Source of the DNA: JACPHB01 sp964553885
GTDB taxonomy: Bacteria > Patescibacteriota > Minisyncoccia > UBA10092
Length of the DNA stretch: 34,301 nt
Assembly (NCBI GenBank): GCA_964553885.1
Contig: CAZKLP010000006.1
Location: 1 to 34,301, forward strand
Direction: 5' to 3'
The first letter of the stretch is position 1. Every line of letters starts with the position of its first letter. The translations under genes and the position numbers were made by a program. This document shows, in pieces, positions 1 to 7,886 of this stretch. Under the pieces are notes generated by a model. The model did no database searches, had not been told where the DNA came from, and saw nothing but the letters and a program-made list of their open reading frames with translations.

Positions 1-737
1 GGGGAGACCGCCAGCCGGAATTTACCCAGCTTGATGTTGAAATGAGTTTTGTTGAAGAAGACGACGTTTTGGATTTAATTGAAAAGACAATGATTAAACT
101 TGTTGAAGATATTTTCCCGGATTATAAAATCTCTAAAAATCCGTTTCCCCGCTTGGATTATGATGAAACAATAGCAAAATACAATTCCGATAAGCCGGAT
201 TTGCGCGAAGATAAAAATAATCCAAATGAATTGGCTTTTGCCTGGGTTGTAAATATGCCGCTTTTGGAATATTCAAAAACCGAAAAAAAATGGGTTTCTT
301 CGCATCATCCGTTTACTGCGCCCGCCGTAGCTTTAGCGAAGGCGGGCAAGCCCGCAGAATTGGACATGGCCCATCCCGAAAAACTTAAAGCCAAGGCTTA
401 TGATTTGGTTTTAAACGGCTATGAAATCGGCGGCGGCAGTATCAGAATCCACAACAGGGAGCTGCAGAATAAGATTTTTAAAATTTTGGGAGTTGAAGCG
501 AAAGATATTGAAGCCCGCTTCGGCCATATGCTTAAAGCTTTTGAATACGGCGCTCCGCCCCATGGCGGCATTGCCTTGGGCCTTGATCGGTTGATGATGA
601 TTTTAATGAACGAGCGGTCAATTCGTGAAGTGATGGCGTTTCCCAAAACCGGCGACGACCGCGATTTACTTATGGGCGCTCCAAGTGAAATAAATAAAAC
701 TCAACTTAAAGAGCTTCATATTGATATTAAAAAATGA
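1..737 (+). CDS. aspS: Aspartyl-tRNA synthetase, C-terminal part (5' cut by window edge)
   Basis: This is the C-terminal half of a class II aspartyl-tRNA synthetase, which charges tRNA-Asp with aspartate in the cytoplasm. The frame is open from the first complete codon at base 3, so the true start is upstream of the window; the first ATG at 42 is internal. Visible motifs are the motif 2 region RQPEFTQLDVE, the HHPFTAP segment, EIGGGSIRIH, and motif 3 GIALGLDRLMMIL followed by the conserved FPKT. An extra Ala/Gly/Lys-rich stretch after HHPFTAP is encoded by a palindromic element (320-355). The gene overlaps scpA by ATGA. Whether the enzyme is discriminating or also makes Asp-tRNA-Asn cannot be told from this part. 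Confidence 0.95.
   Translation, partial: GDRQPEFTQLDVEMSFVEEDDVLDLIEKTMIKLVEDIFPDYKISKNPFPRLDYDETIAKYNSDKPDLREDKNNPNELAFAWVVNMPLLEYSKTEKKWVSSHHPFTAPAVALAKAGKPAELDMAHPEKLKAKAYDLVLNGYEIGGGSIRIHNRELQNKIFKILGVEAKDIEARFGHMLKAFEYGAPPHGGIALGLDRLMMILMNERSIREVMAFPKTGDDRDLLMGAPSEINKTQLKELHIDIKK
320..355. repeat. In-frame palindromic element inside aspS
   Basis: Arms GCCCGCC (320-326) and GGCGGGC (341-347) flank a 14-base loop, and a second small inverted repeat GCGGGC-aa-GCCCGC (342-355) overlaps the right arm. The stretch encodes residues of low complexity (AVALAKAGKPA) between HHPFTAP and the conserved DMAH region. It is GC-richer than its surroundings. It resembles the other in-gene palindromes of this window. 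Confidence 0.6.
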
Positions 738-1498
738 CTTATCGGGTTAATTTAGAAAAATTTTCGGGGCCGCTTGATCTTTTGCTTTCTATTATTGAAG
801 AAAAAAAGCTCGCCATAAGCGAGATTTCTTTAAGCCAAGTTGCCAATCAGTTTTTAGAATATCTTAAAAAACTTGAAAATACTCCGGAATTAAATGAAAA
901 TATGAAATCATCATCCGAATATCAAAGAATTCTCGCAGATTTTCTGGTGGTGGCCAGTCGGTTGATTTTGATAAAATCGCGCTCGCTTCTTCCCAATCTG
1001 GTTCTAAGTAATGAGGAAGAAGGCGATATTAAGGACCTGGAAGAGCGGCTTAAAATTTATCAGAAGTTCCGAGCGTTGGGTCGGGAACTTGGACATTTTG
1101 CCAAAGACCGCGCGTCGTATTTTTCCCGCGAATATTTTTTAAATCTTCCCGCAGTTTATAATGAGCAAAGTCGAACCATTTTTTACCCGCCAAAAAATAT
1201 TTCTTCCGAAGAACTTTCCAAAATTTACGAGGCCTTTATAAAAACTTTGCCGCAAGCTCTAAAACTTGAAGAGCAGAGCTTGGTGAGAGTAATGACAATT
1301 GAAGAAAAACTCAAGGAACTGACAGAAAGAATAGGAATGGCAATTGAAACATCGTTTGCCGATATTTCTTTGGGAGTAAAAGCTAAAATTGATGTTATAC
1401 TGACTTTTTTAGCAATGCTTATGCTTTTTAGAAACCGAACTTTAGAAATATCGCAAGATAAATTATTTGGCGATATAAAAATTAAAAAATCAGGGTAA
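734..1498 (+). CDS. scpA: Segregation and condensation protein A
   Basis: ScpA is the kleisin subunit that bridges SMC ATPase heads in the bacterial condensin. The N-terminus (VNLEKFSGPLDLLLSIIEEKKLAISEISLSQVANQFLEYL) is the family hallmark, and the FLVVASRLILIKSRSLLP segment follows at about residues 77-95. The C-terminal winged-helix region (VKAKIDVILTFLAMLMLFRN) binds the SMC head. At 254 residues it has the usual family length. The start overlaps the aspS stop (ATGA), and scpB follows after 4 bases, so aspS-scpA-scpB are probably co-transcribed. No smc gene is in the window. Confidence 0.95.
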   Translation: MTYRVNLEKFSGPLDLLLSIIEEKKLAISEISLSQVANQFLEYLKKLENTPELNENMKSSSEYQRILADFLVVASRLILIKSRSLLPNLVLSNEEEGDIKDLEERLKIYQKFRALGRELGHFAKDRASYFSREYFLNLPAVYNEQSRTIFYPPKNISSEELSKIYEAFIKTLPQALKLEEQSLVRVMTIEEKLKELTERIGMAIETSFADISLGVKAKIDVILTFLAMLMLFRNRTLEISQDKLFGDIKIKKSG

Positions 1499-1502
1499 AC
1501 AT

Positions 1503-2024
1503 ATGGATTTAAAGGCGCAAATAGAAAGTTTATTATTTACCGCCGGTCATCCGGTGGCCATTAAAAAATTGGCCGATATTTTAGAAATTCCGGAAATCGA
1601 CATTTTAAAATCTCTACAGGATCTTTCGGAAGATTATGAAAAAAATAATCGCGGTTTTCGGCTGGTTTTTTTAGAAAATAAAGTTCAGCTTGCGTCCGCT
1701 CCCAATTCCGCGCAAATCATTAAAAAACTTGTTAAAAGTGATTTTGAAGAAGATTTGTCGCAAGCCGCTCTGGAGACTCTCGCTATTATCGCTTATCGCG
1801 GACCGATAAGCCGGGTGACAATAGAGAATCTTCGCGGCGTAAACTGCAGTTTTATTTTGCAAAACCTATCCATTCGCGGCCTTATAGAGAAAAAAAACAA
1901 TCCTGAAGACTGCCGCTCTTATATTTATAAAGTAACTTTTGATTTTTTAAAACACATCGGCTTGAGCAGAATTGAAGATTTACCAAATTTTACAGGAGAA
2001 GAAGTTAAAATCGATAACACTTAA
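1503..2024 (+). CDS. scpB: Segregation and condensation protein B
   Basis: ScpB is the winged-helix partner of ScpA in the SMC condensin. Two winged-helix domains are visible: an N-terminal one (AQIESLLFTAGHPV at residues 5-18) and a C-terminal one with the conserved block ALETLAIIAYRGPISRVTIE and an RGLIEKK turn. At 173 residues it is slightly short but complete. It follows scpA after 4 bases and is directly abutted by the next start codon at 2025. Confidence 0.94.
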   Translation: MDLKAQIESLLFTAGHPVAIKKLADILEIPEIDILKSLQDLSEDYEKNNRGFRLVFLENKVQLASAPNSAQIIKKLVKSDFEEDLSQAALETLAIIAYRGPISRVTIENLRGVNCSFILQNLSIRGLIEKKNNPEDCRSYIYKVTFDFLKHIGLSRIEDLPNFTGEEVKIDNT

Positions 2025-2990
2025 ATGGATTCCGCTGAAAAATTTTATTTTAAAATGTCAGTTATTATTGCCGCGGCTTTTTTTATTTGGATTTTTGGCG
2101 CGCCCTTTAAAGACACTCCTATAAATAAGGAAGAGGGGCCGAAATTTCAGATTAAAGGAACGCCATCGACACTTACAGATTTTGTACCGCTAAAGTTAGT
2201 TGTCTTTGACGACTCGGAAAATGTTTTGCCAAAAAGAAATTGGTCGGCGCCGGCGTTAGAAATTCAAGCGGAAGCAGCTGTTGCCATGAGGCAAGACGGC
2301 GGAAGAATTTATTATAATAAAAATATGGAGGTTAAAAGGCCAATTGCTTCTCTCACTAAACTTATGACGGCGATAGTCGTTTTGGAAAATTACAATTTAA
2401 ACGATGTGATAAAAATATCAAAAAATAATGTGGAGCGGGAAGGAATACAAGGGGGTTTGCGATCCGGTGAAGAAATAGAGATTAGGTCACTTCTGGCTAT
2501 AATGCTTATTGATTCTTCAAATGACGCGGCCGCGGCGCTGGCGGATCATAGAGTAGGTTTTACTTCGCTGATGAACGAAAAAACCAAAGACCTTGGTCTT
2601 AAAAATACCCGGTTTGTAAATGCCGACGGATTGGATGAAGACGGAAATTATTCTTCCGCGCTTGATATTGGAAAAATTTTCGCTTATCTTATAAGTTTTC
2701 ATCCGGAAATATTGGATATTTTAAAAACAAAAAATATGGTAGTCTATTCTAGTGACGGAAAAATTGAACACCGTCTTAAAAATACTAATGAACTTTTGGG
2801 GCGAATAAGCGAGGTTGTGGCCGGCAAGACCGGATATACCGATAAGGCCGGCGGTTCGCTTATACTTTTGATTTCCGGATTAAATTTTGGCGGCAAGGAA
2901 AACGTTATAACGGTGGTTTTGGGATCATCCGATCGTTTTGGCGAATCGGAAAAATTAATTCAGTGGATTAAATTAGCGTATATTTTTTAA
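2025..2990 (+). CDS. D-alanyl-D-alanine carboxypeptidase (peptidase S11, DacA-like)
   Basis: This is a penicillin-binding-protein-type serine carboxypeptidase that trims the terminal D-Ala from peptidoglycan stem peptides outside the membrane. A single N-terminal membrane segment (about residues 11-26) acts as signal or anchor. All three active-site motifs are present: SLTK (S109-K112), SSN (164-166) and KTG (268-270). The spacer of about 60 residues between the anchor and the catalytic domain is longer than in E. coli DacA, and the C-terminal DacA beta domain is missing, as in many minimal S11 enzymes. It starts on the base after the scpB stop and precedes mraY by 11 bases, so it reads as the entry to the cell-wall gene block. 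Confidence 0.9.
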   Translation: MDSAEKFYFKMSVIIAAAFFIWIFGAPFKDTPINKEEGPKFQIKGTPSTLTDFVPLKLVVFDDSENVLPKRNWSAPALEIQAEAAVAMRQDGGRIYYNKNMEVKRPIASLTKLMTAIVVLENYNLNDVIKISKNNVEREGIQGGLRSGEEIEIRSLLAIMLIDSSNDAAAALADHRVGFTSLMNEKTKDLGLKNTRFVNADGLDEDGNYSSALDIGKIFAYLISFHPEILDILKTKNMVVYSSDGKIEHRLKNTNELLGRISEVVAGKTGYTDKAGGSLILLISGLNFGGKENVITVVLGSSDRFGESEKLIQWIKLAYIF

Positions 2991-3001
2991 AAATAATCGA
3001 C

Positions 3002-4030
3002 ATGCCGGAAATAACGCGTCTTTTAATTTTAACTTTCATATCGTTTTTAACGGCGTTTTTTTTAACACCTCTTTTAACTCACTTTTTATTCAAATATCGG
3101 CTTGGCAAACAAATTAGAACTGAAGGCGCGCCGATTTTTGCCAAAATTCACGGCAGTAAAGAAGGCACACCAACAATGGGCGGGATTTTGATTTGGGGCA
3201 CAACGCTGGTTTTAGCTGTCGGTTTCTGGCTGCTTTCTTTATTTTTTGACGGCATTTTCAGCCGATTTAATTTTTTAAGCCGTTCACAAACTTTTTTGCC
3301 TTTAGGCGCGTTGGTTTTTTCGGCAATATTGGGATTTGCCGACGATTTATTGGGAGTTTTTAGAACAGGTCCAAAAGGCGGCGGATTGGGAGTGAAACAT
3401 AAAATTATACTTTACACCATTATTGCCGCGATTGGCGCATACTGGTTTTATTTTAAACTTGGATGGAACATTTTTTACGTGCCGTTTTTAGGTAATTTCA
3501 GCGTTGGCTTGTGGTATATTCCGATTTTTATTTTTATAATTGTAGCGACGGCGTTTTCAACAAACGAAACCGATGGTTTAGACGGGCTAGTAGGAGGAGT
3601 GCTCTTGTTTGCTTTCGCTGCTCTCGGATCTCTGGCTTTTACCCAGGGACATTACGATTTGGCGGCCTTTACCGGCGTTATCGTTGGCGCTCTTTTGGCT
3701 TTTCTTTGGTTTAACATTTATCCGGCGCGATTTTTTATGGGAGACACCGGCGCGATGTCGCTTGGCGTTACTTTGGGCATAGTGGCGATGCTTACCAATG
3801 CAGCCATGCTTTTGCCGCTTATTGCTTTTATTTTGGTTTTAGAATCCGGTTCGGTGATTGTTCAGGTATTATCAAAAAAATTTCGCGGTAAAAAGATTTT
3901 TTTATCAACTCCGATTCATCATCACTTTGAAGCCATTGGCTGGCCGGAAACAAAAGTTACAATGCGCTTCTGGATTATTTCCGCCGTCACCGCCACCATT
4001 GGTTTAATTATTGGTTTACTAGGGAAGTAG
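3002..4030 (+). CDS. mraY: Phospho-N-acetylmuramoyl-pentapeptide transferase
   Basis: MraY moves phospho-MurNAc-pentapeptide onto undecaprenyl phosphate to form lipid I in the membrane. The 342-residue protein has about ten hydrophobic segments. Diagnostic residues are ADD at 113-115, the NETDGLDGL block at 188-196, GDTGAMSLG, and the HHHFE loop near the C-terminus. These are the Mg-binding and substrate loops of the family. It is followed by a weak hairpin and by its own promoter-like box before the next gene, although the block order is kept. Confidence 0.95.
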   Translation: MPEITRLLILTFISFLTAFFLTPLLTHFLFKYRLGKQIRTEGAPIFAKIHGSKEGTPTMGGILIWGTTLVLAVGFWLLSLFFDGIFSRFNFLSRSQTFLPLGALVFSAILGFADDLLGVFRTGPKGGGLGVKHKIILYTIIAAIGAYWFYFKLGWNIFYVPFLGNFSVGLWYIPIFIFIIVATAFSTNETDGLDGLVGGVLLFAFAALGSLAFTQGHYDLAAFTGVIVGALLAFLWFNIYPARFFMGDTGAMSLGVTLGIVAMLTNAAMLLPLIAFILVLESGSVIVQVLSKKFRGKKIFLSTPIHHHFEAIGWPETKVTMRFWIISAVTATIGLIIGLLGK

Positions 4031-4065
4031 CAGATAGTGGAATATTTTTTGTTTATCTGATTTTT
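4031..4065 (+). terminator. Weak hairpin with T tract after mraY
   Basis: CAGATA (4031-4036) pairs with TATCTG (4054-4059), and ATTTTTT follows directly. The stem is only 6 bp with a 17-base loop, so termination would be weak. It ends just before the -10-like box of the next gene. Confidence 0.35.
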
Positions 4066-4068
4066 TGA

Positions 4069-4074
4069 TATACT
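4069..4074 (+). promoter_or_regulatory. -10-like box, predicts a leaderless mRNA
   Basis: TATACT ends 7 bases before the ATG at 4082, so the expected transcription start falls on or beside the start codon. No good -35 is seen. There is no Shine-Dalgarno sequence. Confidence 0.5.
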
Positions 4075-4081
4075 GTTAATA

Positions 4082-5650
4082 ATGGCTTTAGATATTTTAA
4101 TTAAAAATGGAATTGTAGTTGATGGTGTGGGGACGCCGGCGTATCACGCTGATATCGCGATAAAAGACGGCAAGATAGAGAAAATTGGATTTTTAGGCGA
4201 ACCCGGCGCTAAAACCGTAATTGACGCCACTGGCCAATATGTTTCGCCGGGATTTATTGATATAAATAACGCTTCAGACAGGCACTGGGCTTTGTTCAAC
4301 CATCCGAATATGGAAAGTTTTTTGTATCAAGGCGTTACCACCATTATTGGAGGCAACTGCGGCTCGTCTTTAGCGCCGCTTACAACCGGCAATATTATCG
4401 CCACAATTCAAAAGTGGGCGGACATAAAAAAAATTAACGTCAATTGGCTTACGCTTTCCGATTTTTTCACGGAATTAAAAAGAAAAAAAATGATGCTAAA
4501 TTTTGGAACGCTGATAGGCCATGCTACTTTACGGCGCGATATCGTTGGCGACGAGTTTCGAGAACTGACCGAAAAAGAGCTGGCTCAGATGAAACACATG
4601 CTCGCGGGAGCTTTGGCCGAAGGAGCTCTCGGTCTTTCAACCGGACTTGTTTATTCTCACGCCAAATCAGCAACCGAAGATGAGATCGTCTCGCTTGTTT
4701 CTGTTCTTGGGCCGGAAAAAATATACAGCTCACATTTAAGAGATGAAGGAGAAAAACTTTACGAAAGCGTTTTAGAAGTAATTGACACGGCTAAAAAAAA
4801 TAAAACCAATATTGAAATATCGCATTTAAAGTCTGTTGGCAAGGAAAATTGGAATTTATTTGATAAAAGCCTGGAAGCGATTGAGCAAGTGGCGGAAGAG
4901 GGGATTAATATTAATTTTGATATTTATCCTTACACTTCAACCGCCACGGTTTTTTACACTATGTTGCCGGATTGGGTTGCCATTGGGGGCCGGATGAAAT
5001 TAGTTGAAAACCTAAAAAATCAGGAATTAAAAAAAAGAGTCATAGAAGAACTGAAAGGCAGAGAAAAAGATTTTGGTAATGTTATTATTGGGAGCGGCGA
5101 TATTAATAATACCTTTATCGGTAAAACTATCGGTATGATTTCTAAAAATCAAGGTGTCGGTGTTTTAGAAGCTGTCATTAATCTTTTAATTGCCGCTGAA
5201 GGCAAATTAATTGTTTTTAGGCCGAGTTTATCAGAGGAAAATTTTATTAAGGCATTAAAGAGCCAATTATCAATAATCGCTTCAGACGGCGCGGCTTATA
5301 ATTTAGACGACGTTCGCGAAGGATATTTAGCCCACCCGCGTTCGTTTGGTTGTTTCCCAAGAGTTTTGAGTAGTTACGTTCGTGAAAAAAGTATTATTAG
5401 TTTAGAAGAAGCCATAAAGAAGATGACCGCCTTGCCGGCCCTTAAAATTGGACTGCCCTATAGAGGTATAATCCGTCAGGGATTTTTTGCCGATATTACG
5501 ATTTTTAATCCCGATACAATAAAAGATTTAGCTTCGTTTGAAAATCCTTTTCAATACGCGCAGGGCATTCATTCGGTTATTATTAACGGACAAATCGCGT
5601 TATCTCTGGGGAAAATTACAAACCAGAGTTCGGGACAAATATTGAGATGA
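4082..5650 (+). CDS. D-aminoacylase-like amidohydrolase with altered metal site
   Basis: It belongs to the N-acyl-D-amino-acid deacylase branch of the amidohydrolase superfamily. The N-terminal beta-sandwich (LIKNGIVVDGVG), PGFID, the GGNCGSSLAPL loop, SSHLRDEG, ISHLKSVG, IIASDGAAYN and the C-terminal GIIRQGFFADITIF block are all in family order over 522 residues. The HxH motif that normally follows PGFID is replaced by N62 and A64. The other expected ligands remain: C93, H218, H248 and the catalytic Asp D402. In the known D-aminoacylase structure the tightly held zinc uses the Cys and the two later His, so the protein may still be active with one metal; this is inference. It lies between mraY and ftsW, where murD usually sits, which points to D-amino-acid or wall-peptide metabolism. 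The gene overlaps ftsW by ATGA. Confidence 0.82.
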   Translation: MALDILIKNGIVVDGVGTPAYHADIAIKDGKIEKIGFLGEPGAKTVIDATGQYVSPGFIDINNASDRHWALFNHPNMESFLYQGVTTIIGGNCGSSLAPLTTGNIIATIQKWADIKKINVNWLTLSDFFTELKRKKMMLNFGTLIGHATLRRDIVGDEFRELTEKELAQMKHMLAGALAEGALGLSTGLVYSHAKSATEDEIVSLVSVLGPEKIYSSHLRDEGEKLYESVLEVIDTAKKNKTNIEISHLKSVGKENWNLFDKSLEAIEQVAEEGININFDIYPYTSTATVFYTMLPDWVAIGGRMKLVENLKNQELKKRVIEELKGREKDFGNVIIGSGDINNTFIGKTIGMISKNQGVGVLEAVINLLIAAEGKLIVFRPSLSEENFIKALKSQLSIIASDGAAYNLDDVREGYLAHPRSFGCFPRVLSSYVREKSIISLEEAIKKMTALPALKIGLPYRGIIRQGFFADITIFNPDTIKDLASFENPFQYAQGIHSVIINGQIALSLGKITNQSSGQILR

Positions 5651-6750
5651 ATTTTAAAAAAATAAAACCTAAAAATATTGATTGGCGCTTTCTCGCGATT
5701 GTAATATCGCTTTTAATTTTTGGTCTTTTTATTCTTTCCTCGGCTTCATTTGTTGTTGGAGAAAAAAAATGGAGCGATCCCAATTATTACTTAAAAGAAC
5801 AACTTTTAAAGGGAGTACTGGTGGGTATTATAAGTTTTTTTATTTTTTTAAAAATACCGCTTGAGTCGCTTAAAAAATATAGCTTTATTTTTTTAATTTT
5901 TTCTATCGGTCTTCTTATTCTGGTTTTTTTTCCTAATTTAGGATTATCTCACAGTGATTCAACGCGCTGGCTTAATCTCGGCTTTATGTCTTTTCAGCCA
6001 AGCGAGCTTCTTAAATTATCATTTTTAGTATATTTGGCTTCATGGTTTGATTCGCGCCGCGGGAAATTGCAAAAATTTAATTCCGGTCTTTTGCCATTTT
6101 TGATAATCATTAGTATTATCGGTTTTTTACTTTTTCTGCAGCCGAATATGGGAACTTTTAGTATAATTGCCTTATCGGCTGCCGCCACTTATTTTATAGC
6201 CGGAGGGCGATTTCGCCATTTAATTATTATTGGCTTGGGCGGTATAATGTTATTTTCAATTTTTATTTTTTTAAAGCCCTACGGAACGGAAAGGTTAAGG
6301 ACATTTCTCAATCCTCAAGACGATATCAGAGGCGCGTCATACCAAATTAATCAGGCCCTAACTTCAATAGGGGTAGGGGGTGCTGGAGGCATTGGCGTAA
6401 ATCAAAATTTGGTTTCAACTTATTTGCCAGAAACTATCGGTGATTCAATTTTCGCGGTTTTAGCGGAAAAAATGGGTCTTTTCGGCGTAAGTTTTGCTTT
6501 ATTGCTTTATTTTTTATTTATAATTTTTAGTTTTAGAATTGCTTTTAAAAGTAGTGAATATTTTCCAAAATTGCTTGTAGTAGGCATTACATCATACATT
6601 ATAATTCAAAGTTTTATAAATATCGCGGCAATATCGGGAATCATTCCTTTAACCGGCGTACCATTGCCTTTTATCAGTTATGGCAGTTCGGCGCTGGTTG
6701 TTAATCTCGCGGGGGCTGGTATTATAGCTAACATATCAAGATATATATGA
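5647..6750 (+). CDS. ftsW: Peptidoglycan glycosyltransferase FtsW (SEDS family)
   Basis: FtsW polymerises lipid II into septal glycan strands together with a class B PBP. The 367 residues hold about nine or ten membrane helices. SEDS hallmarks are the RWLNLGFMSFQPSEL block, FLQPNMGT, the extracellular loop with SIGVGGAGGIGVNQ and LPETIGDSIFAVLAEKMG, and the PLPFISYGSSALV signature near the end. The Asp in the loop matches the conserved catalytic Asp position. It overlaps both neighbours by 4 bases. The position next to murG favours FtsW over RodA. Confidence 0.92.
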   Translation: MNFKKIKPKNIDWRFLAIVISLLIFGLFILSSASFVVGEKKWSDPNYYLKEQLLKGVLVGIISFFIFLKIPLESLKKYSFIFLIFSIGLLILVFFPNLGLSHSDSTRWLNLGFMSFQPSELLKLSFLVYLASWFDSRRGKLQKFNSGLLPFLIIISIIGFLLFLQPNMGTFSIIALSAAATYFIAGGRFRHLIIIGLGGIMLFSIFIFLKPYGTERLRTFLNPQDDIRGASYQINQALTSIGVGGAGGIGVNQNLVSTYLPETIGDSIFAVLAEKMGLFGVSFALLLYFLFIIFSFRIAFKSSEYFPKLLVVGITSYIIIQSFINIAAISGIIPLTGVPLPFISYGSSALVVNLAGAGIIANISRYI

Positions 6751-7886
6751 TTAGAATAATAATAACGGGAGGCGGAACTGGCGGGCATCTTTTTCCGCTT
6801 GTTGCCGTCGCGAGAAAAATAGTTGAGCTTTCAAAAACCGAGAATTACGGGGAAACAGAAATTTATTATTTTGGCCCCGATCTGTTTCTTGAAAGCAGTT
6901 TAGAAAGAGAGGAGATGAATTTTCATTACGCGGTTTTACTAACAGGCAAGTGGCGGCGATATTTTTCTTTTAGAAATTTTATTGACTTGTTTAGAATGCT
7001 TATAGGATTTGCGCAAGCACTTTGGAAAGTTTGGTTAGTAATGCCTGATGTTATTTTTAGCAAGGGCGGTTACGGAAGCGTATCAACTGTTTTGGCTGGC
7101 TGGCTTTATAGAATACCGATAGTTCTTCACGAATCGGACAGCGCGCCAGGTTTTGCCAATCGTTTATTATCTCCTTTTGCCACTTTTATCGCTGTTTCTT
7201 TTAGCGAAGCCGCTCGGTATTTTCCCAAGGGCAAAACTTATTTTACCGGCGAGGCGGTAAGGGACGCGTTTTTTGCTCCGCCAGACCCTATAAAAGAACA
7301 TGCTCTTCTGCATCTATCAACAAAAAAACCAGTGATATTAATTTTAGGAGGTTCTCAAGGAGCTCAAAAAATAAATAATATTATTTTAGATATATTGCCC
7401 AAATTGCTTGAAATGTTCGAGGTTATTCATCAGACCGGTGATGAAAATTATAATAGCGTTTTTAACGAATCGCGGGTAGTTTTAGAAGGCGTAAATGGAG
7501 AAGAACTCATTTCTTATCATCCGGTAAATTTTTTGGTTGAACCGGAATACGTGGCCGCGGTGCATTCAGCGGATATAATAATTTCTCGAAGCGGCGCCGG
7601 CTCTATTTTTGAGATCGCCGCCGCAGGCCGTGCCAGTATTTTAATTCCCATTACCGATTCTCCAAACGATCATGCCCGCCACAACGCTTATATTTTTAAG
7701 GGTGAAGGAAGAGCTGAAATTATTGAAGAAGCTAACTTAACGCCGAATCTTGCGCTTTCGGTAATTGCCTCAATATTAAACAATCCGGAAAAAAAGAAAA
7801 AAATGGAACAACTCGCCAAGGCATTCGCCACGCCTGAAGCGGCAAAATTAATTGCTCAAGCATTATTAAATTTGATTCCAAGATGA
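6747..7886 (+). CDS. murG: UDP-GlcNAc:lipid I N-acetylglucosaminyltransferase
   Basis: MurG adds GlcNAc to lipid I on the inner membrane face to make lipid II. It is a GT-B fold protein of family GT28. The first G-loop GGGTGGHLFPLVAV is at residues 8-21, the second GGSQGAQKIN opens the C-terminal domain, and SRSGAGSIFEIAAAGRASILIP followed by DHARHNA forms the UDP-GlcNAc site. The length of 379 residues is normal. ATGA overlaps link it to ftsW and gltX. It directly follows the polymerase that uses its product. Confidence 0.95.
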   Translation: MIRIIITGGGTGGHLFPLVAVARKIVELSKTENYGETEIYYFGPDLFLESSLEREEMNFHYAVLLTGKWRRYFSFRNFIDLFRMLIGFAQALWKVWLVMPDVIFSKGGYGSVSTVLAGWLYRIPIVLHESDSAPGFANRLLSPFATFIAVSFSEAARYFPKGKTYFTGEAVRDAFFAPPDPIKEHALLHLSTKKPVILILGGSQGAQKINNIILDILPKLLEMFEVIHQTGDENYNSVFNESRVVLEGVNGEELISYHPVNFLVEPEYVAAVHSADIIISRSGAGSIFEIAAAGRASILIPITDSPNDHARHNAYIFKGEGRAEIIEEANLTPNLALSVIASILNNPEKKKKMEQLAKAFATPEAAKLIAQALLNLIPR

